The position numbers and the translations under genes are program-made. From positions 3,312,419 to 3,376,418 of the forward strand of contig JAJHZJ010000311.1 of assembly GCA_023548195.1 (NCBI GenBank): a stretch of 64,000 bases of DNA, given 5' to 3'. The stretch comes from Bettongia penicillata ogilbyi (lineage: Eukaryota; Chordata; Mammalia; Diprotodontia; Potoroidae). Shown one piece after another: positions 22,516-32,399 of this stretch. The first letter of the stretch is position 1. Each line of letters opens with the position of its first letter. Below the pieces are notes generated by a model that saw nothing but the letters and a program-made list of their open reading frames with translations, had not been told where the DNA came from and ran no database searches.

Positions 22516-23479
22516 TAGCTTTAGGAATCTCTCGTCCACTGAATATATTTTTATGATTGTCACAGGGCTTTGACTCAAGCCCAGATCACCTAAGATAGAG
22601 ACACTGATGTGGGAGACACCAAGGACCTACCTATGAGAGAGGATGGTCTATGTCTCCCTAACACATGGGTGAGCCTCTTTCCATTGGCTAATTAACCAAA
22701 ACAGGCTGTGTGTTTAAAACTACCAGACTAGGAAAGTCTCTCTTTTCCTGGCAGTGTCCAAAAGGTGAAAGTTCTGATCACCCACAGCATATGTCATGAA
22801 GTAAGCTGAGTGAAGGAAAAGGCTATCTCCCTGAAATTGGCCCTTTAACCCCAAGAAATAGGTTTGGTGGTACAAATGGTTTGGTTGTCTTTTTTCAATT
22901 CTAGGAACAAGCAGAAGAGTCCTCATATCCATCATTTTGAAAGCAGAATTCCATGCCAAGTATTGTTGCCAGCCAAATGGGGAAGACTTGAGAAGTCAGG
23001 GTGCCTGAGACTCGAGGCCAGGTTAGGGGACTTGGAATGCGCTATGCTATATAAGAAGTGAATTAAACTATGAGCCTAATCCTCTTCCATTCCTCAGAGA
23101 CTGAGGTTGTTTGGGGGGAAAAGGGAAATTAAACCCCCTGGGTAGGGGGGTTATTTGTTTGTTCTTGTCATATTTTTGAAGCGAATATTCCTTTGCAAAA
23201 GTTATTCTAACTGTCAAGTAGTTCAATGGCAGTGGGATGCAGGGGACCACCTAAAATTAGAGGGACTCCATCAGTGGGGGCTCAGGTCAATGGCAGAGAA
23301 ATTAGACACTCCTTATACCCTCCTGAAAGATGCTAGAGAACCCTGGGAGCTGGGTGAAATGTAACAGCACCTGGTGTTCAGGCAAGGGACTTGGGATAGT
23401 CACTATTATGTTATGTTAAATTATCAATTATTATCAATTAAATTATCAATTATTATGATATTCATTTAAACAGGTTTCC
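22516..23479. other. Mostly unassigned DNA
   Basis: Short open frames are present but show no recognisable domain. It includes the small AT-rich duplication at 23416-23459. Confidence 0.4.
23416..23459. repeat. 22-bp tandem duplication, AT-rich
   Basis: Units 23416-23437 and 23438-23459 share their first 19 bases (TTAAATTATCAATTATTAT) and differ only in the last three. Confidence 0.9.
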
Positions 23480-23640
23480 ACTTGTATTTCATTACTTCAT
23501 AAGGTAAAAATCTAAGATAATTCACACTGGTCTCTTGTAAGTAAAAAACCTCTTTGAGCTTCAGTTTTCCCATGTTTCATGCTGGTGGGTTAGACTAGAT
23601 GATCTCTGAGGTTTCTTAACCGTCTAAAAAAAAATCTCAC
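23480..23640 (+). mobile_element. MIR-like fragment
   Basis: GAGCTTCAGTTTTCCCATG and TAGACTAGATGATCTCTGAG in order. Confidence 0.5.
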
Positions 23641-24689
23641 AATTTAATAATTCTAATGACAGACTTACCTTAAGTGCTTTGACTGCTCATAACAAGCCCA
23701 CCAAAATGAAACATGTTTCCATCATTTACTCAAAAGTCCTTTAATATCTTTTCATTGCTAACTATAGAAATGGCATAATTATAGCTACTTAAAGACCCAC
23801 TTTATTTCTCTTTGAAAAGAGTAGATTGTGTTTTATCTTAAAATAATTTTGTCAGTTATATCAAAGGTCTGATATTGGTTAGTGGAACTCATGAGTCTTA
23901 GTGAGTTTCCTAACACTCAGAGAAGTTAAATCCATATGGCTATTAAGTGTCAGAGGAAATTTTGAGTACAGATATTTCTGACTCCAAGTCCAGAATTCGT
24001 TTACCTAGGAGAAGCAACTCCTCTCCCACTGACTCCATGGGATATTAAAATGGACACTCCTGGAATGAGAGAGGGTGTTGTTTTAGCCCATCTGAAGAGC
24101 TATTGGCTGGTAAGGACAATTTAATCTCAGTTAATTGGTGTTTCTGTAACTGACTCAGAATTCTTTGTTTTTATTTATTTTTACCCTTTCCTTACTGGGT
24201 AGCAAACTCTCTTGATATCTCATTTGAGCTCTGCTAATGGAAGGAAGAGTGTGAGCATTTGTTGAGCAATATACTAGTTTCAGTGACTGTATACAAGAGT
24301 CACATCACAAGTGGAAGGAGGGAAGATGGCATTGTCTAACATCAAAATAAATTGCAGAGTAAACCTACAGGGAATGGCCTGTGAGCTCCTGGGAGAATGC
24401 AGAGATTTTAGCTCTATCCGCCTTTCTTACCAAGTCTCATCAGGGCATCTCTTCAAACATACATATGCACAAATGTGTCAAAAGTTCACTTTTGTCTTGC
24501 TCCTTGACAAGGGTCCTCCAACCTCAGATGAAACTTTCAGAGCATAGTCAGGTTCACATCTTCCACTCTCCCCTCTCCCTCATGTCACATGTCCAATCAG
24601 TTGCCAAATCTTGCCATAATTTTCTTCTTCTTTTGATTCAGTCATAACCTTAGTTCAGACACCATCATTTTCACTTGCACCAGTGTAAA
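23641..24689. other. Mostly unassigned; MIR-like piece at 23885-24005
   Basis: TCTGACTCCAAGTCCAGAATTC near 23978 marks an antisense MIR end. The rest, including frames near 24311-24647, shows no family. Confidence 0.4.
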
Positions 24690-24805
24690 AGATTTTAACT
24701 TATAGTGAAGGAAATAGCAAACCACTCTAGTAACTTTACCAAGAAAATCCCAACTGGGGTCACAAAGAGTCAGACATGACTGAAAAAATAAAACAGCAAC
24801 AAATA
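24690..24805 (+). mobile_element. MAR1-type SINE, 3' half
   Basis: GAAGGAAATAGCAAACCACTC, TTACCAAGAAAATCCC and AAAGAGTCAGACATGACTG, the BovB-like tail. Confidence 0.8.
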
Positions 24806-25400
24806 TTTAAGGTTGCTCTCTTCTCAAAACCATCTTTCATATTACTGCCAAAATAATCTTCCTAAAACATAGGTCCAATCAAGTTACTTCCCTGTTTGGG
24901 GAATTTCAGGGGTTCTTTGTTGACTTTTGGATATAATGCATACTTCTCTATTTGCCATTTAAAGACCTTTGTATTTTGACTCCTCCCTATTTTCCCTCGT
25001 GTATTAAATATTCCTCCCTATCATGCACTCCATGTTCCAGCTAAATGGGGTCACTTGTTGTTGCCTAATAAGTAGCATTCTATCTCTCACCTCTATTCCT
25101 CTGTATAGGCTGTCCCCATACCCTTCCTTTTCATTTCTTTCTACCTTTTGGAATCCTTAGCTCCCTTCTTAGCTCAGTCTAGTTTCCACCTACATTAGAT
25201 TATTCCCTACTCCCAACCCCTCCACAATTGTCAGTGTTCTCCCTGCCCTACAACCTAATGAAACTACTTTTTATATATTTAGTATTTACTTTTCTCTGTA
25301 TGTTTTGCACCCTGCCCCAGCCCTAAATGAAATGTAAACTCCTTGTGGGTACATATAATTCTGTTTCTGATTTGGTATCCCCAGAGCCTTGCCATGTAGG
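24806..25400 (+). mobile_element. L2 3' region
   Basis: AATCAAGTTACTTCCCTG, CATTTAAAGACCTTTGTATTTTG, CACTCCATGTTCCAGC and AATGTAAACTCCTTGTGGG are in sense L2 order; the thumb-coding part is decayed. Confidence 0.7.
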
Positions 25401-26464
25401 AGCCATCCAAAAAATTATTGCTAATTCTGACTTGCTTGGTCATATAGCTAGGGCCAGAGACAGAACTAGCACCCAGATCTTCTGAGAGCAACAGAATCTC
25501 TGCTAACAGTGTCTCCTTGGTCTCTCCAACCAGTCAGTGACAACTGTTCAGTCTAGGGTTAAGAAGAATTTTTTCTACTAGAATCTTTTCTGATGGGCAG
25601 GAAGAAGGAATGAACAGCTCTCACCAATGAATCTGGTCATCTCCCCTTCTAGTCTGAGGAAGGCTGTGACTGGGGTGGGGCTCACCAAGCCTGACAATCC
25701 CATCCAGACAGAGTTTAGTGGTGGCCAAGAAAAGGGAAATGAATATGTGAGAGCCAGCTTCTCCCCCTACTTTCCTCCACTGGCACTGCCCCCTTGCAGG
25801 GCCTCCCTGCCTGCCTGTGAGTGATGGGTTTATCTTCCTGGGACAGAGAGGAGCTTTTGACGGAAGATATGACTCCCTTGAACTCTTCCGTAAGCAAGTT
25901 CCCCAGGAGGAAGGAATGAAGGGGAAGGAGAGGGTGGGAGGAGATGCTATCCAGCTCCAGCTTCTGTTTGTCACTCAATCAGAAATAGAGTTTCTATGCG
26001 TGTTTCCCCCACCCCCACACTCCCACTGGGAACTCAAGCCCAGTGGTAACACCTGAGGGATCTGTAAATATCCCACAGGCATCTGGGCCTCTGAAATCCA
26101 GAAGAAAAATAAGATTAAAAAAAATAACTCTACCAACACTCCCCCCCACTACCATCAGCACCACACACACACACACACACACACCCCTTAAATGCTCCTA
26201 AGTCTGTTGTCACTCAACCCAGTGCATTTTGAGAGACTTAAAAAATCATTTCTCTAAAATGTCTGGGTTTTTTTGGAAATTTCAACAATCTGAGGGCCAG
26301 GAACAAATCTGGGCAAGGCAAAGACACATCTGGTCCATTCCTGTTATCTCCCCAGGGGTCTTTCTGTGGGAGGGGGAGCCTTACCATCACTCCCCCAGAT
26401 GTTGGCTCTCCTCTGTTGGTCTCCTGGTCTCCTCTATTGTGCACAATCCAAAGAACTGGCAGGC
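25401..26464. other. Mostly unassigned, GC-richer DNA
   Basis: A MIR-like block (AGAACTAGCACCCAGATCTTC) lies near 25460. The rest is single-copy-looking. A 117-codon minus-strand frame (25621-25974) overlaps two others and has no recognised domain. Confidence 0.4.
26162..26184. repeat. (CA)n microsatellite
   Basis: About 11 CA units. Confidence 0.95.
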
Positions 26465-26835
26465 AAGGCTGTCATACAGTGGAAAGAGTACTGGGTTTGG
26501 ATTCAGTATCCAAACTAATCATGTCACATCATAGATTTGGAATCAGGAGACCTGGGTTCCAATTTTGGCTCTACAACTTACTTCCTGTGTGACCGTAGGG
26601 CGGTTACTTCCTGATGTGAGATAGTGGGAAGAGGCCAGACTTGGAACCAGAAGACTATCTTTCAAACCCAGGCCCTGCCACCTGTGACTATGTAAGTCAA
26701 TTACCCTCACTGAGCCTCAGTTACCTCCACTGTACAATGGCAATCATAATGCATCCTCATAGTGAGGAAGGTACCTTGCAAAGCTTAAACCATTGTGTTA
26801 ACGTGAACTGTTATTGCTACTATCATTTTTACTAC
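26465..26835 (+). mobile_element. Two MIR copies, one interrupting the other
   Basis: A first MIR starts near CAGTGGAAAGAGTACTGGG (26477) and reaches CTGTGTGACCGTAGGGCGG. A second head (GATAGTGGGAAGAGGCCAG, 26622) then runs to its own TCAGTTACCTCCACTGTAC and 3' tail. Confidence 0.7.
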
Positions 26836-26889
26836 TGATCTAACCTGTGACTGCATCAGGCTCCCAGAGAGGAGCTCCCTTACCAAAGC

Positions 26890-27060
26890 AGGAAAGCACC
26901 TGCAATTTACAGTCTTAAAGATTTGTTTAAGGAACTAAGAGGGTAAGTGACTTCCTCAGGGTCATGTAGCCAATGTGTGTCAGAGGTGAGACTTGCACCT
27001 GGGTCTTCATGATTTCAAGGTCAACCCTCTCTCCACTATATCAGGATGCTTATTAATATC
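26890..27060 (-). mobile_element. MIR fragment, antisense
   Basis: GTAAGTGACTTCCTCAGGGTC and GAGACTTGCACCTGGGTCTTC. Confidence 0.65.
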
Positions 27061-27169
27061 AATAGATAAAATTTTGTCAATTAAATGAAGGCAATGCTCT
27101 AAAGGTACTGCAAGGTTGCTTCTAAGTCTAAATTCTCTGACCCCATAAATGAATGAATCAAAGGATGGG

Positions 27170-27500
27170 TAAATGAATAACAAAACATTTATTAAGTACT
27201 TACCACATGCCAGACACTATGAATGAAGGGCAAGATGGGATAGGTGAAGGTGCCAGGGAATCTTGTTGCAAATGTTGGGCAGAGGTCAGGAGCCACTGAG
27301 GTCCACTGCTATGTTCCTGTGTATGTTTTAATATCAAAAATAATAATTATTATTATATTTATATAGCACTTTAAGATTTGCAAAGAACTTTACATATTTT
27401 AACTCATCTGATCTGTTTATGTCAGTCAGTTAAGTACTGAGAAGGCCCCCAGGAATCCCATTTGGTCCTTATCTTAAAGAATTTACAACCTAGTTTAGAA
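27170..27500 (-). mobile_element. L2 3' end, antisense, with a MIR end inside
   Basis: AACATTTATTAAGTACTTACC with CATGCCAGACACTATGAATG opens an L2. A MIR end (ATTTATATAGCACTTTAAG with GCAAAGAACTTTACATA) lies at 27335-27430, and L2-like TTAAAGAATTTACAACCTAG follows. Confidence 0.6.
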
Positions 27501-27504
27501 TCAC

Positions 27505-27730
27505 AGGATCTTAGGTCCTCAGAAAGTGCTTTAGTCATCCTAGGTTCAGAGGTTTGGTGCTACAACAGTCTTTCGATACCATCTACTCTAACCTCCTCCC
27601 TTTAGACATGAGGAAGCTAAGGCCCGGAGATCCAAGCATCTAAGTGACTTGCCCACAGTAGCACAACAAAACAGTGATGGGGAGGACAAGTACCCAGGTG
27701 TCCTCACTCCCAGACCAGTGTTCTTTCCAC
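27505..27730 (-). mobile_element. MIR, antisense
   Basis: GACATGAGGAAGCTAAGGCC, GTGACTTGCCCACAGTAGC and TCCCAGACCAGTGTTC. Confidence 0.7.
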
Positions 27731-28254
27731 TGGAAAAACTAGAGCTACACACACCTGTGACCCAGTTAGGGCTGAAGTGTGTGTTACCGCCTCTAAGCTC
27801 TATCATGAGAAAGTGATGCTTCCTGTGTCCTTGGAGAGGATGGAGGCGGGGAGGGGGTGGTGTATGAGTGAGATTATAGTCATAATGCAATGCGTCTATA
27901 ACTCTGCGGATTATCCCTGGCTCAGGATGAGGAATTAACCACTTGGGAGGAGTGGGAGGGACCATGCTAATAGAGCTGAGTCAGAGCGACTGAGGGCCTT
28001 CTCCAAAGTGGAGAGCTGTCTGAGGACCGCTGGGGAGAGGAGGCAATTTGAAGCAATAGAATGAGCAGACTACATGCCTGCAGGGTGTGTGCCCCAGATA
28101 GAGAAATGGCTGGGCTCCTGTGTGGCCAGAGTGGGAGGGGAGCTGAGCAGCTATTCATGTCTGACCAGACCGAAGGGTCAAGCCAGAAGGGAGTCCTGCC
28201 GGAAGTTCCCTGCACCTGCCGGATAATTTCAGAATGGTCTCATTTCTTTTCAGT
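27731..28254. promoter_or_regulatory. Single-copy candidate regulatory segment
   Basis: No repeat recognised. It carries GGATTA (27908-27913, OTX/CRX-like), a TGAGTCA AP-1/MAF-like site (27977-27983) and AACCACTTG (27936 area). Motif presence alone is weak evidence. Confidence 0.3.
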
Positions 28255-28860
28255 TCTGCAGACTTAAATGTCACTTCCTCCATTAATTTTTTCCTGATTC
28301 CCCCCTGCAGGCAATGTCCTTCCCCAACCCAAGATCACACACCTCTCCCATGTACTACGCCTCTCCCATGTACTACACCTCTCCCATGTACTACGCCTCT
28401 CCCATGTACTACGCCTCTCCTATGTACTACGCCTCTCCCATGTACTACATCTCTCCCATGTACTACAAATCATGTAAAACTATATTTTAAAGTTACCTGT
28501 TTATTTTGCATCTTAGTCCTCTGCTGAACTGCAGGGGCCATTAGGACAAGAAGCATATCTTATCTACATTTTATCTTTCCCAGAGACTAACAATATACAC
28601 TGCATACTTCAATACTTTCTTCCATAGTTCCAGGAATCTATGGTCTCATCCATGTGAGTTCCCTCCAATCATGCAAATCCAAACTTACCAATGTCATCAG
28701 CTTATACAACTCTCATTCATGTGATCACATAAATCCTCCACAAGGGGTCCACTGGCAACCTTCCTCTAGCTATCTTGACAATGAGTGTATACCAATGGCA
28801 ACATAACTAGTTCATGATTGACTACTACACACAGTTGGTGCTTAATAAATGTTTGTTGTA
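28255..28860 (+). mobile_element. L2 3' end holding a minisatellite
   Basis: CCTCCATTAATTTTTTCCTG leads in. After the minisatellite, CCATTAGGACAAGAAGCATATC and GGTGCTTAATAAATGTTTGTTG complete the L2 3' region. A 200-bp stretch (28620-28825) is not clearly L2 and includes a perfect octamer, ATGCAAAT, at 28671-28678. Confidence 0.6.
28342..28467. repeat. 18-bp minisatellite, seven units
   Basis: Unit CCTCTCCCATGTACTACG starts at 28342, 28360, 28378, 28396, 28414, 28432 and 28450. Variation is limited to the last base (G or A), one C-to-T in unit 5 and one in unit 7. The length divides by three, so every frame stays open; one frame gives a Thr-Pro-Leu-Pro-Cys-Thr repeat. Confidence 0.95.
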
Positions 28861-29065
28861 GAGCTAGTATGATGAATTGAAAAGAGCATTTGGAATCCAG
28901 TGATTCAGATTTGAATTTCAGCTCTGCTACTTATTAATTGTGTGACCACGGTCAAGTTATTTCTGTTTTTTAAGCTTCTGTTTCCTCATTTCTAGTGCCT
29001 AGAGACTAGTGTGGTCTGGAGTAATCAGAAGGTTTTATCATGTATGACTTGAACTGGAACTGGAA
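28861..29065 (+). mobile_element. MIR
   Basis: TTGAATTTCAGCTCTGC, TAATTGTGTGACCACGG and CTTCTGTTTCCTCATTTC in order. Confidence 0.7.
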
Positions 29066-29067
29066 GT

Positions 29068-29091
29068 AGATAGATAGATGGATAGATAGAT

Positions 29092-29122
<31 letters not shown>

Positions 29123-29130
29123 CAGATAGA
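29068..29130. repeat. (GATA)n microsatellite
   Basis: About 14 GATA/TAGA units with GATG, GAAA and GACA variants. Confidence 0.95.
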
Positions 29131-29338
29131 TGTGTGTATATGTATATACACAATGTGTGCATATACCTATTAAGAGATGACAAACAATAAAAATAGGTAT
29201 CAGAAGCCGGTGGAATTAAGGGACACTAATACACTTGTGGTGATGCTATAAACTGACTATAAACATTGTGGGGAAAGATTTGGAATTCTAAAAGAAAAGA
29301 CAATAAACTATTCATATCCTTTGACCTGGAGATCTCAC

Positions 29339-29340
29339 TG

Positions 29341-29405
<65 letters not shown>

Positions 29406-29428
29406 CACACATATATACATACATATAC

Positions 29429-29463
<35 letters not shown>

Positions 29464-29464
29464 T
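29339..29464. repeat. (AT)n-(GT)n-(AT)n compound repeat
   Basis: AT units (29339-29372), GT units (to about 29402), AC/AT-rich DNA and AT units to 29464, lying inside L1. Confidence 0.95.
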
Positions 29465-29491
29465 TCCCTGAGGAAATTAAAGTAAAAAAAT

Positions 29492-29738
29492 AATAGCTAG
29501 TATTTATATATTACTTTTTTGTTTGCAAAATGCTTTACAAATATTATCTCATTAGATTCTCATGACAATTCTGGGAGGCAGGTGCTTTACTAGCCCCATT
29601 TTAGAAATGAAGAAACTGCAGCATACAACTGACATGTCCAGGGTCATACAGCCAGTGAGCATCTGAGGTCATATTTGAACTCAAGTCCTCATGACACCAG
29701 ATGCAGCTCTTTGTCCATGGCACCACCTGGACGCCTAG
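29492..29738 (-). mobile_element. MIR nested in the old L1
   Basis: Complete antisense order: AGTATTTATATATTACTTT, CTCATGACAATTCTGGGAGG, GGGTCATACAGCCAGTGAG, TTTGAACTCAAGTCC and the head GGCACCACCTGG. Confidence 0.8.
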
Positions 29739-30160
29739 GCCCCATATATTCCAAAATATTCATAACAGCACTTTTGTAGTAGCAGAAACAAAATCTGCTA
29801 ACAAAGAGAAAGAGAGGCATCACCTAGAGAATGGTTGAAGGGTGTGGTATATAAAAATAATGGAACATTATTATACCATAAGAAGCAATGTGTATGAGAA
29901 ATTCAGAGAAACATAACAAGGTTTTCAATGAACTGATTCAGAGTAAAGTAAACAGAACCAGGAGAACAATATATACAGTGAACAGAGCAACCTAAGTGAA
30001 AAGAACACGAAAAGGAAGGTGAACGCTGTAATTATAACGACAAATCTTGGCATCTCCCTTCTTTTCTTTGGATAGGATGGGGATGATAGGTAAGAAATGT
30101 TACATATACTGTCAGAAGTAGTTGCTGTGTCATTGATTTTCTCACTTTTTAATTGTAGCG

Positions 30161-30575
30161 AAAAGCTCACTACATAAAGATGGGTATGTGTATGTATGTG
30201 TATGTATGTGTGTTTATATGTGTGCAAGCATAGGCATGGGTGACATAGGGAGCATATCCAGAAGTAACTCATTTATGAAGGCTTCCAGGACTCATTCCTT
30301 ATTTATTTCCTGTCCAAGCTTCCTACAAAAGCCATTTCCTTAAACAGGTGTCTTGCACACATGGATTTCAGAGTAGGGAAAGATATTGATTTCTTGTTTA
30401 ATTGGGGGTGGGGAGCTGTTGAGGGAGACAAGACAAAGCAATGTAAAACAGAAGACATGACTAAAACTTCATGTCTTTGTCAAATCTTATGTCTCTTCCG
30501 GAGCAGGTGCCTTAACTCCAGTGGGAATCTAGCAGTTCCTAATAGCAGGGACCATATGCCCTCTACCTTTTGTAT
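30161..30575. other. Unassigned; TGTATG-rich at 30180-30225
   Basis: A short GTATGTGTATGTATGTG repeat, then single-copy-looking DNA. Confidence 0.4.
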
Positions 30576-30785
30576 TTTTGTGGTCCAGTGGAAATTACAG
30601 AAAACTTGGAGTCAGAAGACCTAGGTGCTAGTACTGGTTTTCCCACCATACTAGCTTTGTGCCTTGGCTAAATCACTTCACATTGCTGAGTCTTGGTTTC
30701 CTCATCCGTAACATAGAGCATATCATGCTTCTATTCCCTCTCTCACACTTCTGTTGTGAGTAACATTCTTTTCTAAACCCTAAAG
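30576..30785 (+). mobile_element. MIR
   Basis: GTGGAAATTACAGAAAACTTGG, TTGGCTAAATCACTTCACATT and TTGGTTTCCTCATCCGTAAC. Confidence 0.75.
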
Positions 30786-30793
30786 CCCTATAG

Positions 30794-30995
30794 CATTCTC
30801 AAAGTGGGATCCCCAAAGTCCTTTCAGGAGGACTGTGAAGTCAAAACTATTTTCATATAAAACTAAGACAATGTGATTTCTAATATGGTAAATATTGTTT
30901 GATATAACCCACATAAGCAAAAGCTCTTTTCAGGGTCCTAAATAATTTTTAAGAGTATAAAGGGGTTCTAAGACCATCAAGTTTTAGAGCTACAG
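30794..30995. mobile_element. Short hAT-like DNA transposon (non-autonomous)
   Basis: Starts CATTCTCAAAGTGGGATCCCC and ends with GGTTCTAAGACCATCAAGTT and TTAGAGCTACAG, imperfect inverted ends of the kind seen in mammalian hAT-like elements. The interior (AACCCACATAAGCAAAAGC, AATAATTTTTAAGAGTATAA) matches a non-coding element I recall from other mammals. Flanks CCCTATAG (30786-30793) and TACTATAG (30996-31003) fit an 8-bp hAT duplication with two mismatches. No transposase frame. Confidence 0.6.
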
Positions 30996-31003
30996 TACTA
31001 TAG

Positions 31004-31486
31004 AAATGGGGACTATTATGATTCTTTCCAGCACCTAGGACAGAGCCCTACATGTAGAGAATGAGTGCCTAGATCTCACAGACAAGAGATTCTGTCTAGT
31101 GACTCAAGACAGTACAATCACAGAGAGAAGGGGTCTTGGCCCATTTGCTTCCAGGTCATTTGGACCATTATGTAGATAGGGAGCAGGAGTTCACTTCCAG
31201 TCAGCCGGTCCTGATAACTGCACAGCTTAATAGAATGAGGAAGCCATCTTAGATTAGACAAGTAACATCACCACACCAGACAGGGCTCCTACCAGAAGCT
31301 GAAGACAACTCCTCTTTCTTTTTTAGGACTCTCCCTGGAAAACTCTGACTTCCCTGATAGGAGAGATAGCAGGAAGAGATAACCCACAGGATTGTCTCAA
31401 TGTGTCAGCAGTCCTGTTGCAGGTGAGTTCTAGGGGGTTAGAGTTGGAGCTGGTGAGTGATTTTCTGCAATTAACCATCTTTATAA
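31004..31486. other. Unassigned DNA
   Basis: Nothing recognised. Confidence 0.4.
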
Positions 31487-31524
31487 AATTCCCATCATTG
31501 CCTGCTCATAGCCCTCCCTAGCCC

Positions 31525-31765
31525 TAGCAGCTAGGTGGCACAGTGGATAAAGAGCTGGGCCTAGAGTCAGAAAAACACAAGTTCAAATATAGACTCAAAT
31601 ACTTACTAGCTATGCATCTCTGGGAAAAATAACTCAACCCTGTTTGCCTCAGTTTCCTCATCTGTAAAATGAGCTAGAGAAGGAAATGGAAAACTACTCC
31701 AGTATCTTTGCCAAGAAAACCCAAATGAACTTACAAAGAGTCAGATGTGATTAAACAACAAATAG
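31525..31765 (+). mobile_element. Full-length MAR1-type SINE with target-site duplication
   Basis: Head TAGCAGCTAGGTGGCACAG, then CCTCAGTTTCCTCATCTG, TATCTTTGCCAAGAAAACCC and a decayed BovB-like end AAAGAGTCAGATGTGATTAA. AATTCCCATCATTGC is repeated exactly at 31487-31501 and 31766-31780. Confidence 0.9.
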
Positions 31766-31780
31766 AATTCCCATCATTGC

Positions 31781-32399
31781 GCACTTCAGAGATCTTCCTC
31801 AGCCCCAATTCAAGCAGGAAAGTCTGGGTTTTCTGAGCTATCCACTACTGCACTTTTTCCACTTCCTCTACCACCACCCTAAGTTAAGGAAGAAACCTTG
31901 GAAGTTTTCTATTCCTGAAATACATGGGTGAAAGATGCCTGTTTGCAAAAATGGCCTCTGTGGGGAGTTTAATGAGAGAGTAAATACAAGAATGAGGTCC
32001 CCTCAGCCTTCTAAGTGAGTAGAGATGATAATGAAGCTATCCTCATTCAGGTATGCCCCCACCAGCCAGTATCAGTAATCTCCTGAAGTTAGGCTCTCTA
32101 ATTCCATCCATGCCACCCATCACTGAAACCATCACTATTCATGGCAAGGAAAGAAGCAGCCCTGATAACTAACTGAGTGTTACAGGGAGTCATGCTGGCT
32201 GCTAGATGATCTATGGCATTTGCTCTAGGTGGAGGGAAAAGAGATTGATGGGCAGCCACAAGAAACACAAACTCTGCGACAAGTGTTAAGGGAAGATACT
32301 TAGAAACTGGAGGAGAGTCATGAAGGTGTCTCCCTAGATGCCTTCGCTGGGATCATTCTTTCCATGTTAAGATCACTGCATCCCTTTGTCCAGGACCAG
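31781..32399. other. Unassigned DNA
   Basis: Nothing recognised. Confidence 0.4.

Larger units (their letters stand above)
29165..30160 (+). mobile_element. Old L1 (variant C) with a repeat expansion and a nested MIR
   Basis: GGGACACTAATACAC, AACATTGTGGGGAAAGATTTGG and ATCCTTTGACCTGGAGATC correspond to the L1 ORF2 C-terminal coding DNA. After the AT/GT repeat and the MIR, TTCATAACAGCACTTTTG, AACAGAACCAGGAGAACAA and TACTGTCAGAAGTAG continue in L1 order. Confidence 0.75.

Noticed and set aside
28342..28467. CRISPR-like array or coding repeat
   Set aside because: The 18-bp units are contiguous with no spacers, and the genome context is a mammalian L2 element.
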